Below the pieces are notes generated by a model that saw nothing but the letters and a program-made list of their open reading frames with translations, ran no database searches and was not told where the DNA came from. From positions 17,303,001 through 17,367,000 of the forward strand of contig CM073593.1 of the NCBI GenBank assembly GCA_037074705.1: a DNA stretch of 64,000 nucleotides, read 5' to 3'. Position numbers and translations under genes: made by a program. Origin of the DNA: Zhengitettix transpicula (lineage: Eukaryota > Arthropoda > Insecta > Orthoptera > Tetrigidae). Positions 47,672 to 57,554 of this stretch are shown piece after piece. The first letter of the stretch is position 1. Each line of letters begins with the position of its first letter.

Positions 47672-48128
47672 GAACACCGCACATCTGGGGGTGAGGATGC
47701 ACGTGCAAAGTAATTACGGGTCCTGTCTCGATGTGACAAGACAGAGCGGCTGAATAATTTTCTGAACAGCACACATGTGGGGGTGAGGATGCAAGTGCAA
47801 AGTAATTACGGGTCCTGTCTCGATGTGACAAGACAGAGCGGCAAGATATTTGTTTCGGATTAATGGTCTTGGCCGGCACAGGAAGTGGCAATGTGTACTT
47901 AGGATTTGTAAAGCAGGGCAAGGGACACGCGCGGGTGGCCGGTCGCAAGATGTATCGGTTTAGGAAAGGCATTGTGTCTGGTTAATGGGCTTGACAATTA
48001 ACTTGTTGACTTGGGATCAAAGCGGTCAGAAGAATTTCCGAACAGCGCACATGTGGGGGTGAGAATGCAAGTGCAAAGTAATTACGGGTCCTGTCTCGAT
48101 GTGACAAGACGGAACGGCTAGATATTTT
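47672..48128 (+). repeat. Three copies of a 92-bp U3 repeat
   Basis: Copies start at 47672, 47764 and 48040 and share GTGCAAAGTAATTACGGGTC followed by CTGTCTCGATGTGACAAGACAG. The related LTR at 58698 has only one copy (58929-59020). CTGTCT and AGACAG can pair as a short stem. Confidence 0.9.
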
Positions 48129-48239
48129 ACCAGCTGGGGGAGCAGCATCTGCAGAGTGTAAATCTCGGAGTAATGGAGAAACTGTCAATGCAATTGCGAC
48201 GTAGTCTTGGAACAAAGCAGAAGATAGAAGGGACGGTCA

Positions 48240-48250
48240 TATATAAAAGG
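48240..48250 (+). promoter_or_regulatory. TATA box of the LTR at 47656
   Basis: TATATAAAAGG in the LTR. The related LTR has TATATAAAG at the matching place (about 59130), and its neighbour has TATAAAA at 57708. Confidence 0.6.
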
Positions 48251-49003
48251 GAGGATAAGAATTTGTTAGTCAGTCGAGGAGTTGAGTCAGTTCAGTGTGG
48301 AGGCGTACGGCGAGACGGAGTATGGAGAAAATTTGCAGCCTGCGAGAGAATTAGCAAAATTATTCAACTATAAACATTTTCATATGCAGAAGTTCAATCT
48401 GTAATAATATCAAAATTTGACCACTGTCTTCGATGGTAGGAGACCAGGACACAGCATCCAGCGTCGAGTAGTTTCAGCACGAGCAACTGGGATGTTCTTC
48501 ACACCGAGTATGGAGAATCAGCTATCGTCGAACCAATAATATGTCTTAGAGTCAGTGTGTGTAAACGTCCAGTCTATAAAGTGTGTGTGTAATGAACGAG
48601 CCAAATGTTCCTGAGTAATCGTGAGTTGAAATTTATGGTATTAATGTGTGTAAACGGAATTAAAAGATACAGTCAGATATCGTTCTCTTCCTTTGTTAAT
48701 AAAATAAACTCTTTTAAATTTAGAATCAATCTGGTAATTCTAAGTTCGTTAATAAGTTTCGTCGATGTCTAGACGATTAAATATTTCTGTTTAATTTAAA
48801 TATAAATGTTGGGTTCTTTGATTATTTAAGTGTTCTGTCCGTTATCAAACCCAGTAAAGACCCATGATAGAAAGAGATGTATGTTTTTTATTAAATTGTA
48901 AATTCTGCTAAGTTTTGATAAATAAAATTATTTGTGGTTTATAATCTTAATCTTTTTATTTCGACCCACGTTTGTTTATTACAATATATATATATATATA
49001 TTT

Positions 49004-49926
49004 TGTAATGCCAATTAATTAAGGCATTAATCGTAAATTTGAAAATATAAATTGTTTGAGAAATATATTCTTACGGCGGTACAGAACACAGCAACAATGT
49101 AGCCAGGTATTGTTTCCTTTGTCGGAAGAGGTATGCGCGCTAAAAATTGCGAGACTGTTGTTCAGTAGGCTGGAAGGTTTGGTCAAGTACAGGTCGTATT
49201 AAAACAGACGAGATATTCTTTTAAAAAGTAAAGTTAAGTAGAAGCAGTGGGCAGTCAGACACGACAGAAGTTGATCGAGTTGAAATAGACAAGACAATTT
49301 TAAATATTCAAAGGAAATTTGCAGAGAAACATCGAGAATTACCAATCAACAGCTTTGATTGGTCCCTGAACATTTTGCTCAAGACGAAATATTCATTTGA
49401 GCAGAACTACGAAACCTGCTGAACACAAACAGTTTTTGGTGCTCATAGCCGAGCAAAAGTCAACCGAGGGAGAGACGAAAATGAGGTTCATCCTGGTTCC
49501 TGATTTTTGATCTAAAAATATTAATTTTAGAATCAGTGAGTTTTTAGAAGCAGTGCAAAACCCCGCCATAGTGTCTCGTCAAGTACAAGGTATCCTGGAA
49601 TGCTGCCGTGAGTAACAATATAAAATAAATAATTATGTAAACCTGGTTAGAATATAGACGTCAGATTTCGTTCCCTTCTTTTAATTAAAAATTTGTTATT
49701 TAGAATCCATCTTTTTAGTTTAATTTCGTTGACAAGTAAATTTCGTCTTGGTTAACAGACGAGTAAATCTTTTCTCTATTAAATTGGAATTTGTGTTTAA
49801 GTTGAGAAATAAAATGATTCGCCATTATCAAACCCAGTAAAGACCCTGAGATATTTTTAAATTGTGTAATTGTTTTAAAGTATTAAAAATAAAGCTATTG
49901 TTTGTTAATTTTTTAAAATTATTACA
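49004..49926 (+). mobile_element. Solo LTR, 923 bp
   Basis: TGTAATGCCAATTAATTAAG (49004) to AAATTATTACA (49926), (AT)n on both sides. The shared motif is TATCAAACCCAGTAAAGACC near 49827, followed by CTGAGATA. No coding sequence. Confidence 0.75.
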
Positions 49927-49932
49927 ATATAT

Positions 49933-50916
49933 TGTAATAATCAAATTAGAAACATTTAGAAGCATTTAATTTAATTTAATGAATTTATTCGTGCCACACG
50001 TTGTGGAAGCTATTTTGTAATATACAAAAAGAGTGGCTTATCAAATGAAGAAAGTTTATTTTACAAACAAAAGAATTTATTTATTATCAATACTTGAACA
50101 ATTTACAATTAATTAATATCTCAGGGTCATAACTGTGTTTGATAAAGGCTATATCATTTAAAATAATTAAAGACACAAAATTATTTTTAAAAAAGAAAAT
50201 ATTTACTCGTCAATTAACAAAGACGAAATTTAATTGTCAACGAACTTATACTAAAAGATGGATTTTAATTTACAATGTTTTTATCAAAAAAAAAGAACGA
50301 TATCTGACATCTATCTTTTAATTCGGTTTACATAATTTATTGTTTTCTATTGTTACTTACGGCTGCCCAGGATACTTCTGACTTACGAAGCACTATAACG
50401 GGGTTTTTGCACAGCTTCTACTTAACTCACAGATTCTAATTAATATTTTGGATTTAAATCAGGAACCAGGAACCTCTTCTTCGTCTCTCGCTCCCTCGGT
50501 TGCCTCCTTCTCACGGCTGCCCAGCTTAGCAGGTTTTGTAGTTCTGCCTTCGATTCTCGCTCTCGCCTTTCGCTTTAGTCCCCGTCTCTTGATACGTGTT
50601 TAATCCCCAATTTTCGCAAAGTTCTATTACGAGCACTCGATCGCTTCCAGTCAAAATACAGACTGAACTTTTTGTTAAAATAATATCTCGTCTACTTTTA
50701 GTACGAGCTGTACTTGACTGCATTAACTCAATGCTGTCGCCTCTGATTTCCAACTGCTCTCGTCTCGTAATTTTAGAGCGCGCATTCCTTCTTCCAACAA
50801 AAAGAAACAAAACTCTCCTTCATTGTTTCTCTGTTATGTGTTCGGTACCGCCGTCAAAAATGTTTCTCTAACAATTTAGACTATCAATTTCACAATTAAT
50901 GCATTACTTACTTGGC

Positions 50917-50920
<4 letters not shown>
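49933..50920 (-). mobile_element. Solo LTR, about 988 bp, tail-to-tail with the previous one
   Basis: TGTAATAATC (49933), separated from the previous LTR by only (AT)3. It carries GTGCCACACGTTGTGGAAGC near 49992 (antisense primer-site module) and CTCAGGGTCATAACTGTGTT near 50125. It ends in GGCATTA directly at a long (AT)n tract. Confidence 0.7.

Positions 50921-50977
<57 letters not shown>
50921..50977. repeat. (AT)n microsatellite, about 57 bp
   Basis: Uninterrupted AT dinucleotides at the end of the LTR. Confidence 0.97.
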
Positions 50978-50982
<5 letters not shown>

Positions 50983-53556
50983 GGAATAATTATTTTCAGA
51001 ATGGATTTTAATTTTTAAAACTGATTTTAATTTATTTATAACATTATTATAAGACATGTAAATTTCAATTGTGTCATTTCTGAACTCAATAATGTCATCA
51101 CTGTTAATATTAATAAATGTACATCAACTCTGATTGTTAAAATACTGATAAGTTTTAGGAAGTCCTCTGAGGATCTGAGAAATAATTTAAATTCAGATGT
51201 TGCTGTTTTAATGCAAAAAATTAAGTGGTGCATTTTATGTGTGCCAGGTTGTGCTGAAATAGTCTGCATAATACTGCTTTCTTTGTCTACTTTAAGATGT
51301 AGGTATGCCTTAAAAAGATAAAGTGTACAGAAATAACAGGAACTCCGTAGACAGTTTAAAACATCTTCAACACTTTCACAAGCTCTTCATTAACTCCACA
51401 TTGAACATCAATGCAAAGTCTCATGCCCTTGTCTTGTTTAGCGATGTTGACTAATGGTGAAACCTAGCTACTTGTTGAAACTGGTGAAATGCTACCTGTG
51501 GCTTCCAGATAGTTCAGTACTTTATTTAAATGCTCCAATAGGACATACAGAATATCTTGTTCTCAATTTAAAAAACTTGTAACTTACCTTCGAAATTGGG
51601 AAAGTATACAATTATTTCCTTAATAATAGCAGCAAATTCTTAAAAATTTCATTCAGAGATACAATGGAATTGATTGTCAAAGACTGTGGTGATATTTTCC
51701 TATCAACTTCCACTTGCTGCAAGTTTGTTAAAAAGTACCAATATTACAATTATTACTATCCACACCCCTGCATCACACTCAGCTCAAGGACAACTGAATT
51801 TCAACTTGACTGACATGGCGACTGTAACTAACCAACTCAGCTAACCCCAATATATGAAGTTCAGCCCTCCTTGGGGTGGGGATAATAATAAATGAGACAT
51901 CAAAAAAATTATAATATCAATGTCAAATCATTAGTTTGTAATGCTGTTGAAATGAATAGATAATTTATCAAACTGGTTAAGTTCAGACCATTCAACATTG
52001 GGGAGAAGGGGTTAATTATAAAATATCCAATATTATTTTGATTTGTATTGAATTATTTGGTTTATGGTTCCCTAAGTTGGATCATGACATTCATTTTGCA
52101 AATTTAGCCCCTATCTCGACAGTGGGGGAGGGGGTCATAAAAGGGGCTGTTATAAACTTCTTCAATAACTAATGTTGCCTCAAATGTACTAAAAACAATC
52201 ATTTTATATTACAGCAAAGAATAATAAAAACTGACATGTAGATTTTTAAAATTACATTTATTTCCATTACAATAAAAATAACATTAAGGTTGGCAGTGAT
52301 ATGCAAATTAAAGTTAACAATAAAATTAATATTTACATTTGTGCAATTCATTAAACTAATTGACATAAATATTTTGTAATTTACAGATAAATTAGTTTAA
52401 TACTGTTTTAGAGGAAATAATTTAGATTTTTTTTTTATAAATTCAACACTAATTTACATCAGTAAAAATATGTTAATATATGTAAAAAATAAATTTCATG
52501 GCAGTTTTTAATAAATTCTTGTATAAATTACTATTATAAATCCATGAAACTAATTTAATAGGTAACATGACAGATGTAATGTTATAATATACAGTTATTA
52601 TTGCTCACTGTTTATTTCTAAGCCATGATATGAAGTTAGAATTATGAAGTGATGTAAATTATTGAATTATTTCTATCATGAGAAAGTGTAAATTGTTACT
52701 GTTCTTCCTCCATTTATTTTTTAAATATGAGAGACAGTAAATAATTTAACTTATAGTTAGTTAAAAATTGTAACCTCTATTTGTACATCTTAAAATTTTC
52801 AGATGCTTCATGCTATTATTCAAACAGTCTGAATTTTGTCTGGTATTAAAATTTTTATTTTTATTCTCAGTTGGCTGTAATTGCATGAACTAATCATGCT
52901 GACTAAAGATCTATTTGTCAAACTGATTCACTAAGCACAAGAATATAATATTGAAGATGAAACATGAACATAATCTTAAATTTTCATTTAAATTTCCAGT
53001 ACATAATGATAAGTTGCAGAGTACTTGAAATTTTAAAAGCTTTGAACATCCATTCCATAAAATAAAAGGACAACGCTACTTATAACTGTTAATACAGCTA
53101 CATTATTCTTTGCATTCTGCTTATTCACTTGAACACTGATATTTCCTTAGAAAAATCTTTCATAATTATAAAACAATTTAATTGTGATAATAGAAGGCTT
53201 AGTCTATTTTTTTTCAAGTGACTTTCATCACAAGTTTCTGTTTGCATTCATAGTATTTGTGCTCACCATTTACAGATCCAGTGGCTCTTCATAAAAATAA
53301 TTTATTGTACTGTATATGGGGGAAAAGATGTATTTCTGTGTGGCACAGAATTATTATTATTATAATTAGTTCATCTACCTCAGTGATGAGGAATTACTAA
53401 CATGGACACTTAAGTAAGTTATATTTCACTTGAAAAGGTACTGGAACACAATTTCACACATTTGAATGAAGTTTATGAGTCATTTCAGAAATGAATTTTT
53501 TTTTAAAAAAACTTTGCTCATAAATTAGTCACTTTCTCAAACACTATTCATCACAA
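50978..53556. other. Non-coding, mostly AT-rich, with one RT relic
   Basis: Apart from the RT relic at 51358-51560, no gene or repeat is recognised. Confidence 0.5.
51358..51560 (-). pseudogene. Ty3/gypsy RT N-terminal relic
   Basis: The minus strand reads EHLNKVLNYLEATGSISPVS, then (stop) VSPLVNIAKQDKGMRLCIDV and QCGVNEEL. This is the pattern of the first RT blocks of Ty3 elements (LE..G.ISPV..S.W.SPLV.V.K.DG..RLC.D....N). The tryptophan position is a stop codon. No other pol parts are seen nearby, so it is an isolated old fragment. Confidence 0.65.
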
Positions 53557-56500
53557 TTATATGTTATTGCTAATGCGATTGTGATGTGGTACTATCATTT
53601 CCATGGAAGGAAGTGTAGTATCTGCCCAAGCTGCGACAACAAAATCTTCAATTTCACATTCATTAACTCCTCGACGAATACGGAAGTAACCATTTTCACC
53701 CCACAAATTACCCCATGAGTTGGCAACCACCTGAAAAATTAAACAGTGTATTCATATAAATTATGTAGTAAAGCCAACTTATATGTAGACACACATGGTT
53801 GCTGAATACTATGATAAAACCTACATTTTTTCATTAAACATTTTTTAAAATAAATAAATTATTGAGTTTCATAGTGCTACTTTTTTCAACAATAGGAAAA
53901 GTAATACTAAGCCTATTTAAATATAAAATAAATAAACCATTAGATAAGTTGTATACATTTGTTGAAAAATTGTTATTCAGAATTGTTCTTACCCAGTATT
54001 TAATTGGTTGCCCATCAATTCCAGTTTCTTCTCCCCATCCTACTATGCGAACAGAATGGTAGCCTGTACGATGGGCAACTCCAAGACTTGAATGCTGATA
54101 AATTCCCCCACGGTACATAAAGAAATCTTGGTAAACCTTCATTGTGGCTGTAAAAATATGTTATTTGAGTTTTAATTGCATAAATGTAATGTCAAATATT
54201 ATTAGTTAATCATTATGAAGTGGACTGTAATTGGGAATGGTAGGGTACATTATTTGAAAGGGAATAGCTATGAAAGAATGAGATATAAAAGGAAGGGTAG
54301 GATATTTAGTTCAATCAAATATCAATTCTGAATTCATATATGTTGTAATTAATTCTCATTTAGCTAACCTGTTTATATTATTTAAAATATTATTAATATT
54401 TTATACCTTGTACAGGACCAGATTCCATTATTTCATGCATGATATCTTCTTCTGACCCTATTCTGTAAGCTGGTCCAACACGGTACAGTTCTGTACGGGG
54501 AGGACCAGAGGTGAATTGAGGTCGTGTGCAACGAGCTGTAAGAAGATTTACCCGTTTCGGTAGACGGCATTTACCAGGATCACCATTTGACGCAGTCCAT
54601 GGATAACAAGGTTCATCTACTACACTGTGAAATAAATAAGATTCAATTACTAGCCTATAACATGATAGTATAAATATGCACGAGAAAAAATATCTGAATA
54701 AAGTTTGAAGAAATACTTTTACATTGTGTAAGGATAAATGCTAATATTATATATTTTCAAATATTAGTAAGAGTATAGCCATTTTTGTAGTCAGTGCAAA
54801 AATTTATATTGATGGAAGATGAAATGAATCAAAATTTGATGTTTTTAAGAACAATAAGTGGTAAAATGTAAATGTTCATTTATTTTGCACATTTAAGAGT
54901 CTTTCAGTGGTTTGGAGAAATAATATATTTTCTTATAATTTTTTCTTTTTTCCTGATTAAGAATTAAAGATGTGAAATATTAAGTTGTTTGAAATTGTGT
55001 TACAAGTGCTTCTTGATTACCATACATGTGTCATTTGCTAAGAAATGTATAAAACAATTGTTTGTTAATTTTCAATCTAACTCTATGTAGAATCCTTCTG
55101 TAGATTTCAAATATTTCATTTGATTTGAAAAGTAGCTGACATAAAAACCTGAACAATTCTTGTCCACAGTAGCTATTATATCTGTTTGCAAAAATTTCTG
55201 TCTCCTTAGTCTATTTTTTTAATTAGATACAGAGAGTTGTTTTGCAGAACTGACATAAAAAGTGTGTTAGTGCTAACATAATTCTACAGGTTTACAAAAA
55301 AGCACCCAGAATATATATCAAATCTGGGAATACTCCTAAATTGTTTTTGAGTAAAGTTAGACATTACTTAATAATAAACCAAAATTTTTAATAAGTTCAT
55401 GAAAATTAAGTATATTAATTTCAAATTGTACATAATTATTATTGAAACTACAATATTAATATTTCTCAACGCTTCATTTTAGAATAATTTATGCACTTCC
55501 TTGCTTTGTTTCATCTTCAAGTTTAGTACCTTCACACAAACTTCATAGTTTCTTCAAGTTCCCAAAACTAATATGTCCCCATTTTTGATGGCACTTTATG
55601 AATTCCTCATCAGTTTGAGTAAACAATGATTCTTCGTTATGTTGTATGTTTAACTCAACAATGAACAATCGACCAACAGTTTTGGGTACCCGTAGAACAA
55701 CTTTATCATCCAGTCATTTTGAATCTTACTTCTCCAGCATATTCAGTAATGGTGGTTACAGGCAACATATTTTTGAAAGTTGAGGAATGCAGGACAGATC
55801 CTTAATTAAGAATCACATTTTCTGTCCAATGTCACCATATAATTACATACTCATAGTTTCACCTTTCTTTGCACTTAAGATGTGAACTCCACTTGGATGT
55901 TTAGCGTTAATCAATACTTCACCTGCAATATTGATTCACTTGGTCCAGGAGTGTAGGCTATGTATTGTTGTCCAGATAATTTTCAGACTTTTTTCTTGGA
56001 TTGGACTGTAGTGATGAAGAAAATTGACGCCAAATATTGGTTGCGACTACCACGAGAAAAGCAATCTTTTCGAAACAAAGCAAATGGGCTATGATTTTTC
56101 GGAATCTCCAAGTACAGTCCGATAAAATTGAAAGATAACTGCACCAAATTAACTTTTTCTTTTATGTCATCTAATTGCGTCTCTTTAAAAGCGTAGCAAA
56201 TATCAGTTCAGGTTGAAACGACATATGACTTAATTAAAAAATATTTCTATAATAGTGTGTTGCCGTGAAGTGTGCACACCTTGTCACGAATATTTAGCCA
56301 ACTATAAAAACGATCTTGGTTGTTCCTTGATTATCGAAACGAACAGTCAGTCGAACTTGAGTATAGCTGTAAAATTATTTTGCAGTTAGTAAAGTAACTT
56401 CCAAACTAAATACGTACCCAAACTTGCGCAGATAGAACCAGGCCCTGTCCAGATGTCCACCCCCACAGCCCCGTTGACCGCGACTGTTGCAGGATAGCAG

Positions 56501-57334
56501 ATGCTGAACCGCGAGGCTGACTCTCTCAGAACCTCGGGACATGATGCCGAATCTGTCGGAGGCTACGGCGGTGGTGGACATTGCCCAACTAGCACCACAC
56601 CAGCCCTGGTCGCGTACGTCGCTCACCAGACCCGGCCACTTGCTCCGGGCGTTGAAATTTAGAGGAAGACGCTCGGCGTCGTACATTCTCTTCACTGGCC
56701 TCATGCGCATCACCTACAACAGTTATACCGTCACTAAATTTATCTAAGTTTCGGCATTGACTGAAGGTTTACAAGTCAGTCTAAATCCGGGTTCTTCAAA
56801 CGGTAGCTCGCTAAAGGTTATTAGACCAAAGACAGAATAAGGAATCCCAGTTCTGTTCAGTTATCATAATTATTAATTTTGTTTTTAGTCTGTATCAAGG
56901 TGTTTATCATAATTCCTGGCGCCATGAGAGACACTACTATGAATGTACTAAATTGCAAACTGCAAAATGAATTCATGGAAATGACATGAGACATAATATC
57001 ATTTTCAGCTTTTGGAGACAAACTTTATGAATGGAGACGTCAAATGAAGAAGCAAATTGAACACAGATGTTCTCAGCCCTTTTTGACCAGAAAGATGCTA
57101 GACGTTATATATGATTTAAGAGAGAAATTTCATCTCAGATTTCAGGACTTCAAAAAATTATACTCCTCGCACAATTTAATGTTAACAAGTGAATGCAGAA
57201 GGTTTTTCTGCGTGCGTGACTGATAATTTAAACGAAGACGAGTGCATACTTGATCTTGAATTAATAGATCTTCAAAATGATTTGATTTTAAAATCAATTC
57301 CAACGGACCAAATCTGGCCACGAATATCTATCTG

Positions 57335-57379
<45 letters not shown>

Positions 57380-57520
57380 ATATATATATGTATGTCAAAC
57401 AATTCATGGTCTCGCTAACTTAATATCAATAAAAGACCGCCGTCACTCCGTCCTTTGATATCGGCGCCGCCAAACAAAACATTGTAATTTAAACAATTAA
57501 TGGCTTTCTTAATTAGTATT

Positions 57521-57554
<34 letters not shown>

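Larger units (their letters stand above)
47656..48983 (+). mobile_element. Solo LTR (plus), with a TATA promoter and tripled U3 repeat
   Basis: Closely related to 58698-60452. It ends TTTGTTTATTACA (48983) before (AT)n. It has a TATA box (48240-48250), the motif TATCAAACCCAGTAAAGACC at 48845 and AATAAA signals. Its first bases are lost at the junction with the previous LTR (GGCATTGAGGGAATGCATTG). Confidence 0.7.

Noticed and set aside
47672..48128. Regular repeats that could suggest a CRISPR-like array
   Set aside because: Units are 92 bp and contiguous or irregularly spaced, lie in an LTR, and the genome is eukaryotic.
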